A DNA stretch of 64,000 bases from Rhododendron vialii. Its lineage: Eukaryota; Streptophyta; Magnoliopsida; Ericales; Ericaceae. Location: positions 16,106,501 to 16,170,500 of the forward strand of contig NC_080559.1 in the NCBI RefSeq assembly GCF_030253575.1, given 5' to 3'. How positions within the stretch are numbered: the first letter of the stretch is position 1; each line of letters starts with the position of its first letter. The translations under genes were made by a program, and so were the position numbers. Under the pieces are notes generated by a model that saw only the letters and a list, made by a program, of their open reading frames with translations, had not been told where the DNA came from and did not search any database. Positions 12,136 through 23,900 of the stretch are shown one piece after another.

Positions 12136-14594
12136 TTAACATTGGTAGACGAAACTCATTTGATTGGAAGCAGAAGTATACCCACCATCAACCACCAAAT
12201 TATGTGCCGTTACGAATCCAGCGTCATCACTGGCTAGATACAACACTGCGTGCGCCACATCCTCCACGGTCCCGCATCTCCCGCGCAACAAACTCCCCTT
12301 CTCCCCCACGATTCTACTCACTTCTTCCGATCCCAAATCTGTGTTCCCGAGGAACCTCCGGTACCCACTCACCAGCATCTCCGTAGGAACACCGTGTGGC
12401 GAAACACAGTTCACCCGAATCCCGTGCATGCCTAACTCGCACGCGGCACTCCTCACTAAACCAATTATGGCTTCCTTGGAAAGCGTGTAAGCGTGGGCAG
12501 CTAGGCCCCCCTTGATGGCGGCTGAGCTCGACGTGCATATGATCGATCCGCCATCCCCCCTACGGATCATGGCTCTAGCGGCATGCTTTATCCCGTGTAC
12601 TATCCCGTTTAAGTTGATATCGAGCAGAGTCTTCAACTGGTCCATTTCCAGGAAGGCGATGCTGCCGTTGGGGCCCCCGATTCCAGCGTTGTTGAACATG
12701 ATGTCTATTCGGCCTTTCCATGTCAGCGCGAGTTGCACGGCGGTTATCACGTCGGATTCCTTTGACACGTCGCAGTGCACGTACCGGCCTCTGATGGAAT
12801 CGGCCAGGGTGGCCCCCAGTTCGTCGAGTATGTCGGCTATGACGACGTGGGCTCCGTTTATAGCGAAGATCTTTGCTGTGGCTGCTCCAATCCCTCTTGC
12901 ACCACCAGTTATAACTGCAACTTTTCCTGTCAATCTTTGAAAAATCAACGTATTAATTAAGTTTGATTTCTCAGCAAGAAAAGAAGATCAGTCATAAGAT
13001 AGGAAAGTCAACGCACTGTTGATATTGGTACTTTCAAATTCCTTCAAAAACTGATCAATCAGTTACTCCGTTTCACACAGGCATGAACACATCACTATGA
13101 GCACATATTTCAGTTTCTGACTGTTGGCCCCCCCCCCCCCCCCCCCCCCCCGCCCCGCTAGCTTTTGGGATAAGCCACAAAGTTTTTTTTGGGAAATTAT
13201 AATGCTAAAATTGTTTTTGTTGGGGTCAAAATTTTAGTGCACAAAAGGCTTATACTATGTGTAGTCAAACAAAAACAGTTTTGACATTACCACTACTATT
13301 TTATCCCTAAGATGAGAAAACGGTAATGTAACAGGCACAAACATTAATTAATACAATAATCCCTCCCGTCAATAATTTTAGTTGAGTAATGCTACAGACG
13401 TAAAATTCTCAGACACAGATGTGTTCATAACCGTTAGATGTATATAGTTCAGTTGGACCTATACACGTTGAATGGTTGCGAACACATCCCATATATATCC
13501 AGACATCCGTGCCTAAATTATTTTTGGTTATAGTTTCTCTTTGAGAATCTATATGTTGTTTTTAAGGAGATATCATTATACATGATTTCAACATGTATTA
13601 TTATGCATGTAAAAGATTTCAAAATTTACCTGTTATTTTGAAAATTTGAAAACAGGGATCTATTGGTCAATTTTAATAAAGAAAGGATGAAAAATAAAAA
13701 GATCAATCAGAATTTTAACTTTGAGTACTTGTCAAAACAGACATGTACAAGGCATTGACATCCATCCACAAATATATACAGTAAAATAAAAGACCAATTA
13801 AATTAGGAAACGGGCTGCTATATATATATATATATAAAGTTAGGTTCTGGTGAGGAATCCCTCATTTTATTAAAATGCGGGACTCCCCTTCCCGATTGAA
13901 TTTCGATGATCCGAGCAGCTCAAAGTAATCAGAACGTGATTTTAAGGGTCCCCGCGAGAAATCAGCAAAAAAATGACCGGGAAGGGCTTCATCCGAGCAG
14001 TTTTCATTGAACGGTTACAAAAAAACTGCTCGGATGACGCCCTTCCCGGTTATTTTTTTTGTTGATTTCTCGCGGGGACCCTTAAAATTACGTTCTGCAC
14101 ACATTGAACGGTTCGGAGTTTCAAAATTTGATCGGGAAATAAAAGTCCTTCATTTTAACAAAATGAGGGATCCCTCACTTGAAAATTCCTCTATATATAA
14201 AATCCGAACCGTTCAATGTATGTAGAATGTGATTTTTAGGGTGCTTGGGAGAAATTAGCAAAAAAGATGACCGGGAAATGCTTGATTTGAGTAGTTTTTA
14301 TTTGAACTGTTCAATAAAAAACTGTTCAAAACTGTTCGGATCAAGCCATTCCCGGTCATTTTTTTTGCTGATTTCTCTTTAATTCCCTTAAAATCACGTT
14401 TTGATCACATTGAGCGGCTCGGATCATCAAAATTTGATCGGAAACTATGAGATGTTTTTTTGGGTGTTCCCGGAACCGCCCCGTATATATATATATATAT
14501 TCAGCCAATTAAAGATATATAATCAAACCAGACCAACGTACCTTTCCCCTGATAGACTCGGCTCATCAGCATTTACATGAGCATTTAGCTCCAT
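12136..14594 (-). CDS. Short-chain dehydrogenase/reductase (SDR110C / ABA2-like family)
   Basis: Two coding exons on the minus strand, 14594-14542 (53 bp) and 12934-12136 (799 bp), join in frame to give 283 aa. The junction restores ..GE-R-LTGKV; donor is gtacgt, acceptor ttttcaaag. Classical SDR marks are present: TGGARGIG (residues 27-34, NAD(P) binding), Asp52 after the second strand (NAD preference), NNAG (99-102), Asn125, Ser154 and YTLSK (Tyr167, Lys171). The tail HNLVVDGGYT is typical. The family includes xanthoxin dehydrogenase (ABA2), momilactone A synthase and secoisolariciresinol dehydrogenase; the substrate cannot be told from the sequence. The 1.6-kb intron carries a C24 tract and two foldback MITEs. 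The open frame upstream of exon 2 has only a TTG, which is why the upstream ATG exon was sought and preferred. Confidence 0.88.
13128..13151. repeat. Poly(C)24 tract in the SDR intron
   Basis: Uninterrupted C run followed by cgcccc. On the transcribed minus-strand gene it reads as poly(G). Exact length may be unreliable in assembled sequence. Confidence 0.8.
13848..14181. mobile_element. Mutator-like foldback MITE, variant copy A
   Basis: Long palindrome with arms sharing the family core (cgcgagaaatcagcaaaaaaatgacc / its complement) but different outer ends, gtgaggaatccctcatttt and aaaatgagggatccctcac. Lies in the SDR intron next to short TA repeats. TSD not resolved. Confidence 0.65.
14191..14483. 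mobile_element. Mutator-like foldback MITE, truncated copy B
   Basis: Shares the family core and the right end ..ttcccggaaccgccccg, but lacks about 85 bp of the left terminus seen in copies 1 and C. It follows copy A almost directly, in the same SDR intron, and is followed by a TA repeat, so a TSD cannot be recognised. Confidence 0.65.
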
Positions 14595-14599
14595 GATGA

Positions 14600-16585
14600 T
14601 GTCCTCAGAATTTTGTCAAGAGAAACTTGGTCATGACTGTTATATATTGAAAAATGGGTGAAAAAAGTAGGTAGTGGTTAGAGGAATGGGGAATTGTTTG
14701 CTATTACACGCCCTTCTCATTTCCTCCAACTACTCTTGATCAGCTTGTTACTTACCTAATAGCTAGCTAGCTAGCTAGGTGGAGTAGTGTTTTACGTATA
14801 TTGTAGGCAATTACTGCATGTTTTATATAGTCACATGCAATTCCCTGACGAACCTACTTCTCAGCTAAATTACTACATGGTCTTAATTTGCACCCAACAA
14901 TATATCTTTCTTGAAATTAAAATAAGAAGATTAAACCAGTACTTTATCTAATTAATTGTTTCAAGTGACATTGCCAATGCGGATGGGTTCGGTTACTTTG
15001 GTATTCATCGGTTTCAGGTGAAATTGACATTCCTAATCGAAAGTCGATCAGCTTGAACATTTATCCATTATTAAATTAAGTTGGAGAATAAGGCAAGAAA
15101 ATAATTGTAGCTCAAATCGTAGAGAAGAATCCTTTCTCGCCAGAAGTCGGGAGTTAAAAAGGCCTGTCAGGAACATAAATTTGTTTTTTTTAGAATGGTG
15201 CACCTTATTCCACATGTTCAAGAAGCAAAAGATCAGTTTCCAATGGCAAGCAAAAATAACGTGGGTGGCTTCCTAATTCTTTATTTTTGGCTCGGCAGGG
15301 TGGCTTCCTATTGGAATCACGTCATATCAATTTAGTAATTTCTAGAATGCTGCAACTTGGTACCGGCTCCTGGAACACCACCTCATTGTGTTTCATAGAC
15401 CTTAATCATCACGCATTAATGTGAATTTCATACATTTAGTTCTGGATCCTAGGTGAATGAGTGGTATACTAGTAAAGACTTTTGGAACACTGATACTCCA
15501 AGAACAAATAATACTCCGAGGAAGTTAGCTCTTGAAGTGGCCATGAATTCTCACTTCGTAATCCTCAACTCTCTCCTGGGAAGGGCCCATATTCAGGAGT
15601 TTTTATTTTTGTTTTTTATTATTATCTTGGCTATGATTTTATGGAGCAAAAATCTTATCCTCCTTCCATATAACGATTTCTTAGAGCATCTTCAACCTAT
15701 TTTTATTTTTTAAATTAGAAAATGAATGTGACATATTGATGAAAAATTTTATAATTTATTTTCTCTTTTCTTCACTTTATATATTTTATGAGAGAATTTT
15801 GGCGGGACCTATCGTTTTATTGGTGCTAGTGGGCGAGTCTCTTTTGTGGTGGCTGGCTTGTGAGTCCTTATTGGTGCCTTTTTTAATAAATTACAAGAGA
15901 TCTAGAATAATATTGATATTTATGATATTGAACAAAATGTTTGACGTCCGAGCTTGGAAGCCAAAATAGATTTTTATATCTAGGCGTCCCAAGGGGGGAG
16001 GATGTGTCTGATTTCAGGCCAAGTCTCGGGCTCCGGACTGGCTAGCTAGTGCGACAGCGTACCGCTTTGCCTGCACGCGTATCAAAGCATAAGGACAAAA
16101 TACTGCCCGATTTGGAAAGTGCGATGTGCGAATATCAAATCAACTCCGTTATGCATGAAACTCGTCTGGAGGTTAGAAACTTAGAATACCATAATATCAC
16201 TGTTTACCGGAACCTTACTTCTTTTTTGTTAACTAGAGAGGGGACTGCCTTTGTTCAAAGATGTCATGTCTCATACTTTGGCTATGCACATTCAAATGTT
16301 TTAGAATATTTGTCATACCAAGTGACTGTTGGACTTTCTGGTAGAAAACCTGGTTCGTCCGACGTCGATTGGTGCTTATCGATAGATGTGCATTCTTCGT
16401 ACGTTAGATGAGGGTTGACGCTCTTGTAAGAGAGAGTTCAATAGAGAGTTTCGTTTTTATTTTAGATAACTACATACTTATAGTATATAGTATAAGTTTA
16501 AAATTTTGTGACCTGAACGCTAGTGAATTAAAAAAATAGGAGGAAATTCAGTTCATCTTCCCTCAAGTTCAGCCAATAGAAAGAT
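14600..16585. other. Intergenic, no gene recognised
   Basis: Upstream of the SDR gene. One 120-codon open frame (16049-16411, plus) has ordinary amino-acid composition but matches no family I know and has no obvious introns or neighbours of its own; it could be a pseudogene remnant. Otherwise AT-rich DNA. Confidence 0.4.
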
Positions 16586-16951
16586 CGGGGCAGTTGCAGG
16601 AACACCTAAAAAAAATCTTAAAAAAACTCCAAATCTCAATCTCATAGTTTCCGATCAAATTTTAATGATCCGAGCCGCTCAATATGTTCAGAACGTGATT
16701 TTAAGGCGACCCGCGAGAAATTGGCAAAAAAAATTATTGGAAAGGGCTTGATTTGAGCAGTTTTTTATTGAATCGTTTAATAAAAAACTATTCGGATGAA
16801 GCCCTTTCCGGTCATTTTTTTTGCTGATTTCTCACAGGTTCCCTTGAAATCAAGTTCTAATTACATTGAGCTACTCGAATCATCAAAATTCTATCGGGAA
16901 CTTTGGGGTATTTTTTTAGATGTTTTTTTAGATATCCTCGGAACCGCCCCG
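16586..16951. mobile_element. Mutator-like foldback MITE, copy C
   Basis: Ends cggggcagtt and gaaccgccccg, palindromic body with the family core. The flanking nonamers tagaaagat and aagaacgat match 7 of 9, consistent with an aged 9-bp duplication like the perfect one at copy 1. Confidence 0.7.
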
Positions 16952-17387
16952 AAGAACGATATTAAATTCAGCCATTTAAATTTTATATAAATACACATAT
17001 CTCCCCTTAACTTAGCAGAGTCTAACCACATGACAAAATCCAAGTGAAAAAAATTAGGAAAAAAAATTTAAAACGGAAAGTTTTGAAAATATTGAACTTG
17101 AAAGTTTAGAAAATATTTCTTTCCTACTCTTACTGATTGAGAGGATTTTGGAATTAATTCGACATAAAAAATTATTCATTCTGTTTATGAATGGATTATT
17201 ATAAATATCATAAATTCCAATCATGCAATCGGATTTGGCTTCTCTAAATTCAGCAACTATTTCCAGTAGTGAATTAGAGTTATCGTAGAAAAAAAAGTTT
17301 TTGTAGATAATTTTTTAATTAGTGAAAACGAGATAGTAAAATGCTGAATCTTTTTTGTTAATAAAAACGAGATGGTAAAATGCGTTA

Positions 17388-17634
17388 CTTTCTCAGTCTC
17401 TATTTAATTGTCCACTACAGTTTTGCGTGCATTTTCAATGGCTTATATATCTTTAAGTATATTTTACTTTATGTTCTTAAAATCATTATCTTATAAAAAA
17501 AATTGAAATCTATCAAACAAACAAGATATATATTGTATATTTTTAACAATATAAATAATAATTTTTAGCAATATATGTCGAGAGTTGAAAATATACGCAA
17601 AATCGTAGTAGATAATTAAATAGGATAGTAGGAA
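17388..17634. mobile_element. Stowaway-like MITE
   Basis: The left arm (ctttctcagtctctatttaat..gtccactacagttttgcgt) is mirrored by the right arm (acgcaaaatcgtagtagataattaaata..gtaggaag). TA precedes the left end; the right TA is lost. It lies about 300 bp upstream of the PDI start codon. Confidence 0.55.
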
Positions 17635-17765
17635 GTTTTCAGTGAAAACGGGACCTCAGCCTTTCCAAACAGTCAACCATGACTACGGTGACTCACACTT
17701 TACACGTGGCAATTTATTATAGGCTATCACTTCTCGTAACCGCAGCCCACACCATTCCCACATAA

Positions 17766-17773
17766 CCACGTCA
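17766..17773 (+). promoter_or_regulatory. Candidate UPR element CCACGTCA of the PDI promoter
   Basis: CCACGTCA lies 176 bp upstream of the PDI ATG. This octamer is the core of plant unfolded-protein-response elements bound by ER-stress bZIP factors (bZIP17/28/60). A G-box-like cacgtggc is at 17703-17710. Placement ahead of an ER chaperone gene fits, but binding is inferred from the motif only. Confidence 0.5.
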
Positions 17774-17882
17774 CAAGCATGCACTTTAGATCCCAGTCAA
17801 CGAGCAAAGTGTGAGGGGTTCGCAACTCTCTCTCTCTCTCTCGTCCTTATAGTCCCATAGTCCCGTTATTACTTTCAAATTG

Positions 17883-17884
<2 letters not shown>

Positions 17885-17925
<41 letters not shown>
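17885..17925 (+). repeat. (CT)20 microsatellite in the PDI 5' leader
   Basis: Tract ends 24 bp before the PDI ATG. It is open in the same frame as the gene, but no upstream in-frame ATG exists, only a TTG, so it is very probably untranslated. Confidence 0.85.
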
Positions 17926-17927
<2 letters not shown>

Positions 17928-17948
17928 TGTCTGAAACCGCCAATCGCG

Positions 17949-20900
17949 ATGGCGGCCAAAGCTCTCCTCGTTCTCTCCCTCTCACTCCTCATCCTACTCA
18001 ACGGCTTCTCCTCCCTCACTTTCGCCGGCGACGACGACGAGGATCTCAGCTTCCTCGAAGAGGAAGACGACGCCGTTCCCTCCTCCGATCCAGATCCCTA
18101 CGACCACAGAGACTTCGAGAATTACGACGATCTCGAAGACGATGAGGGCTCCGATTCTTCGGGCGATCACCACGGGTCGTCGTCGTATTCGATCCCAGCC
18201 GTTGACGAGAAGGACGTCGTGGTGCTGAAGGACTCCAACTTCAGCGAGTTCATCGAGAGGAATCGGTACGTGATGGTGGAGTTCTACGCGCCGTGGTGCG
18301 GGCACTGCCAGGCGCTGGCGCCGGAGTACGCGGCAGCGGCGACGGAGTTGAAGGAGGAGGGGGTGGTGCTCGCCAAGGTTGACGCCACCGAGGAGACTGA
18401 GCTGGCGCAGAAGTACGAGATTCAGGGGTTTCCTACTGTGTACTTCTTCGTCGACGGTGTTCACAGGGATTATCCTGGTCAGAGGAGCAAGTACGTATCC
18501 TTCTTATTTTTTTCTTTTTGGGCATTGCGTTTTGTTTGTTTTTAATCATCGCATTGCGTTTTTTGAATTGTGTTTGGGCCCCTTTTCTTAACCCTTAAAA
18601 CCTGGAGTAACTTATTTGTTTGACATAAATTGATCACTTGTTTTTTCAAAGCTTATTTGGACCCCGTTTCTTAATCCTTAAAATCTGGAGAAACTTATTT
18701 AACACGTTTAACAAAAAAATATTTAATTCAAGAGTGCTTGTATAGAATAATTAAGGTCAAACTGTCAAATAGCTGTTTCTTGGTAATAATCTCAGTTTGA
18801 ACTTTTATTCTAGATTACGAAAAGTTACACCAAACACATCTACAACTAATCAAAACAATCATAATCTGAAAATCTTTCTTATAGATATTAGTAATAACAA
18901 GGCCTTAGTCTTGCTATCCACAGATTATGCGAAAATGGTGAAAGGACAAAAAACACAAAATATTTTCTCATATATTTTTTGTTTGGGTAGAAAAATGCTG
19001 CCAAGTTAACAATGTGCGTCAAATCTAATTGAAATTCCGTCTCTAAAAATTGAGTAGATTTTGCTGCTGTGGAATAACCTGCTTAGTTTATCAATCACTG
19101 GTGGCTTAATGCTATGATCGATTACAAAGTTAATCAATCTAGCTATGATCAAGCGCTAATTGTCTGATAAATCACTAAGCTATTTCATATTAGCAAAACT
19201 AGTTTTCAGATAAAATAATATAAAATAAAATCTACTCAGTTTTGACGAAGAGAATTTAAGTTGGTATTAGAGCGGGTTGCTTGTTCTCTAATTTTTTTAA
19301 TAACTCCGAGTATCCGGCCAGCTTGTGTGCACCTCAACTAATTTTTGGGGACCAATCCCACCGTCTACTAGCGTGGGACAAATTAAAGCCAAAGCAAAGC
19401 CCCCATGGACTAGCCCTGTAAGAGTCCCTATAAGAGTTGATTGCACTAGGAGGTTTCGCACCTGAGAACTAGGAGGAACTAGAGAGCGAACCCTAAGTCT
19501 TAGGCCTTGGTCACCAAGCCAACACCTTGTGGTTGCTTGTTCTCTAAATTTTAGTGAGAGCTCGATCCTAGTTGATTTGCCAAAAATTGATTTGCCCATG
19601 GAAGGTGATTCCACCATTAGGCCTCCTCAAAGGGCATTACTAGAGTAAGCAACTTATGAAATTGATAAGGTAAATGAGAGGGTGTCTAATTTTTAGTGTA
19701 AAATTGACTGTTATGAAGACCACTGGTAGCTGGTAGGGTCTTCGTGATACTAACTGAAATTGAAAGTGCAATTTTAATCAATCACAGAGTGCGGGGATTC
19801 TATGCTTTGAATGACGTTGAGATTTGATGTTTTTATTGTGAATTCTAAGGACTGGATCACCAGCTTGTTTTCTGGATATTGTTACACTGCCAAACTCAAT
19901 GGTAGTTTTATAAGAAACGCCCAATAGAACTATTTCATTGCATCTAAACATACCCTTATTTACTCAGGAATTAAACCAGTTATCAAAATTATTTATGCCC
20001 TTGTGATGAAAGTTTGGGTGCAATATCCCTACGTAAAAATTTCTGTCAAGTATTTTCTTTTGGGAGAGGAGATTCATCGATTGGGATCAATGAATTATAT
20101 TGATGATTTGTGAGTAAGTAGTCGCTTTCCTTTCCCCTATTTGGTGGAATACAAATAATAGCTTGTTTTGCTTTCTTTTGTGCATAAACTTACAGTTAAC
20201 TTTGTAGGGACGGTATTGTGACTTGGGTGAAGAAGAAGACAGGACCTGGTATTTACAACCTAACTACGTTAGGGGAAGCAGAGCAAGTATTGACTGCTGG
20301 ATCTAAAGTAGTTTTGGGCTTCCTTGACTCACTCACGGTATTTCCTCATTATCACCTGGGACTTCTATTTGTAGTTACGTAGTTGTGATTCCATTGACTA
20401 GCATATAGTTTCTTAGTTACCCATTTGGAATCTGCACAAGTTCTTTATCACTAATCTGCCACTCTTCTGCATGCTCTCAAACACCTTGACCATGCTATGC
20501 CTGAGAGTCCAAATCAAAAGTAATTCTAACATTGTGAATTTGATATTTTGCATTGACTATTGCTAATGCCTTTCCACAATTTTCGCTTCTAATCTTCTGT
20601 TTTGATGGATTTTACCTGCCTTCAACTGTTCATCAGATTTTTGTTTCCCACTTGGTAAGCAGTTCACCAACTTAACTGTGCCTATCTGTTGAGCGCATAT
20701 ACTTATTAATCCTGATTTCAGGTGGACTTTAGAAGTTCATTTCTTTGCTAACTAAAAGATTTTTCTTATTTGATATCTAAATCTCATCAGTTAACTAGCT
20801 GCCTTATGGACTTGTTTAGTCAACTTTAACAAAACAGCCAATTTTAAATTGAAGGTTGTTCTAATAGGGTTGTTTTGATTGAATGTTTTTAAAGCCTTGG

Positions 20901-23900
20901 GATTTGGGAAACAATTAACAGCCATAAAAGGGTTCATTCTATAATGTACTGTATCAAAACATTATGTCCTGAACTTTGAAATTTCAAAGTTGACAAATGC
21001 TATGAAGTGAATATTCAGTGGATTGCTCTTTTCAGTATCTTGTCTTGAACCCCATTTTACAATATATGTAGGGTCCACAAGCTGATGAGCTGGCTGCTGC
21101 TTCAAGACTGGAAGATGATCTCAGCTTCTATCAAACTGCTAGTCCCGAAGTGGCAAAACTTTTCCACATTGACCCCAAGTCAAACGTCCAGCTCTTGTCT
21201 TGCTGAAGAAGGAGGCTGAAATGATCAGCCACTTTGGTTAGTTTTGACATCCTTGTAATGATTGAAGACTCTTAAAATTTACGGTGCTCAATCATTTTGG
21301 TTACTCTTTCAATTGGGCGTACAGATGGTCAATTCACCAAATCAGCAATTGCTCAATTTGTTAAAGAGAACAAGCTTCCTTTGGTGACCACTTTCACCAG
21401 GGAGGTTGCTTCAGTAATATTTGAAAATCCAATTAAGATGCAGGTGTTACCTCATACTAGTGTCACTTATCTTAAATATGGTGTTCTTAACTGTTCACTG
21501 GATTTAGGTACATATTTTTCCTGTTTCAGTTTCTGCTTTTTGCTACTTCCAATGATTCAGAGAATCTTCTACCTGCGTTCCAGGAGGCAGCAAAAGTTTT
21601 CAAAGGAAAGGTAATTTTTATAGGATTTAATGTTTTCATATTCTGTTGCATGTTGATAAGGAATTTTTTGGTACGTTTCTCCTATGTCTTTAAAGTCACA
21701 CAATAACTATGGGCCTATGGCGCTGTCTCAAACCTTGAAGAAGAATACATATCAAATCTTACCCAACACCAACAGCCAAACTAGCAGACTTGCTTATCAA
21801 AATGCCTTGGGACATTGTTATTCGGTGAGAAATTTCCTCTTGTATTGGGTAGTTTGGAAATGTCAGAGCAAAATGACGGACTATACTCTTGAGTCCACAA
21901 GTAGTTTAGTGATGTCTTTCATCGGCAACCCAAGTATAAGAGTGGTCACATTGCAGTTATAGTACCATTTTTTTATTGTGCTTTTTATTTACATCATTTC
22001 GAGTCATATTTTCATGGTTAGTCTTCAGTATTATCCATGGAGTCACATTACAGCTTAAAACAATTAGTCCAAGCTGCAAGCATACTTGCATGGTAAGAAT
22101 CAGTTCTAAATGCAAACTTTGTGAAAAGGAATACGAGGCCACTGGTGGCCAAGGTAGTTTTTTTTTTTATAATAATCTTTGATAGTATGAAGGCCAAGTC
22201 AATTTGAACTATTGCATTCCAGATAAGTCCTTTATGTCAAAAGGGAAAGAGTCCCTGATCCTTTTTTTAAAAGCGTAAATTAGCGTTGAATATCTTGCTC
22301 TTTGCTTGATATTTGGGTGGGTGTTACCTGTGATGTTTTTGTTGGGAATCGGGTTTGTTGAGAAGTTTTTTTTTTTTGGTAAAGAGAGATTCTATTACCA
22401 AAAAAGAGACATGAATACAAGAAACAAGGGGCATAGCCCAGAGAATGTCCAGCCATCTACTGGGAACAAGATAGGAAAAGCAACAACTAAAAAAACAAAA
22501 GCCTAACTACTGCTAGTTACAAATTTTTTTCTGAGATGTTCCATGCTCTACACAAAGCTCTATTAACAGGGCTATGACCAAAATTCTGCCAAGAAGATGC
22601 CTATCCCGCACATTGGACCTTGACAATCATATCATAAATGGCAACCAAAGTGTACTGCTTGTTGCAAAAACAGTGTCATGCCTAGCCTTCCAAATGTATT
22701 ACACTGTCCCCGCCGTTGCTAACTTGTAGAGGGCAGATGAAAGGCCTTTCTTCTTGAGGTGCTGAATAGCCCAATCCATTTCTTGCCTCCACTCTGTTGA
22801 ACTTCTAGAAATGTCAAACATATGAAGAACTTTACCCTAAATGTAGGCTGAGAAAGAACAATAAAAAAAGAGATGCTTATGGGACTCATTCACATTAGAA
22901 CATAGAACACATAGGGGATCCACCATCAGTCCCCAAGAGAGAAGTCTATCCTTTGTCAAAAGTCTACCCCAGCAAACAAGCCACATAATAAATGTCCATC
23001 TAGGAATACCTTGCTTGAACCAAACAGTCGGAGCCCACAGAACTTTAGGGAGAGGATTTCTAAGAGCCTCCCAAGCAGTTTTAACAGAGAATGTACCATT
23101 TGAGGCAGGAATCCAGATCACAGAATCATCAACACCTGTGTTAGGCCTGAGGTTTGAAGGGGCACTCCTCATAATTTGCATAATGGCCCTATTTCTTTCT
23201 CTAGGCCAGCGCCACTCTCCATTTTGAATTATAGATGAAACCTTGGCCAGAAGAGCTGCCCGCATTCTATGCCTTCACCAAACACTTTATAGAGAGGTCC
23301 TACATCATGCCAGTAATCCAGCCAAAGAAAAGTAATGTTCCCATTTGCAATCAAATACTTTATGAGGGGCTGCACTACCTCTCTAAGATTAAAAAGTTTT
23401 CTAATGGTCCACGAAGAGTCTTGACTCTTGAGGCAAACACAACTGCCAAAGACACTTTCTTTTTATAATGTATGAATGAATCCATTTAACCATAAAGAGT
23501 CAGATTTCTTGCTCAAAGCCCACAAGTGCCTAATCATGGTCTATGTAGCATCAACACTCCTAGAGGTTGGCGTGTCCCTGTGTCCATCACGGGGAGACGA
23601 CAAAATACATATGGGACACGCCACTTGGTGTGTCCAACAAATTTACTTAATTTTTTTAGGGGGACATGGCAGGGAGTCGCGAGGGACACGTATGGGGACA
23701 CGGCAAGAGTTAAATATGCAATTTTTCTTTAAAACTTTGGGGTTAAATGTGTAATTGCCTTCAATATTTTAGAATAAATATTTTGTTGTGCGATGTATAC
23801 ATGATGCTTGCTTATAAATATTGAAGCTTCAAGTTTATACACCTAACTATATTTTCACTGGTATACAAGAAATATTATTTATTTATTTATTTTTGCCGTG

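Noticed and set aside
12512-12940. Plus-strand ORF of 142 codons
   Set aside because: It is antisense to the well-supported SDR exon and matches no family.
16049-16411. 120-codon plus-strand ORF as a gene
   Set aside because: No recognisable domain or promoter context; reported only as an open frame within intergenic DNA.
17880-17948. In-frame N-terminal extension of the PDI through the CT repeat
   Set aside because: It begins with TTG, has no ATG, and would put Ser-Leu repeats before a good signal peptide.
21172-21200. Suspected frameshift in PDI exon 3
   Set aside because: On re-reading, the sequence across 21180/21181 is aagttcaaacgtcca, which keeps the frame (K-F-K-R-P); the exon joins cleanly to exon 4.
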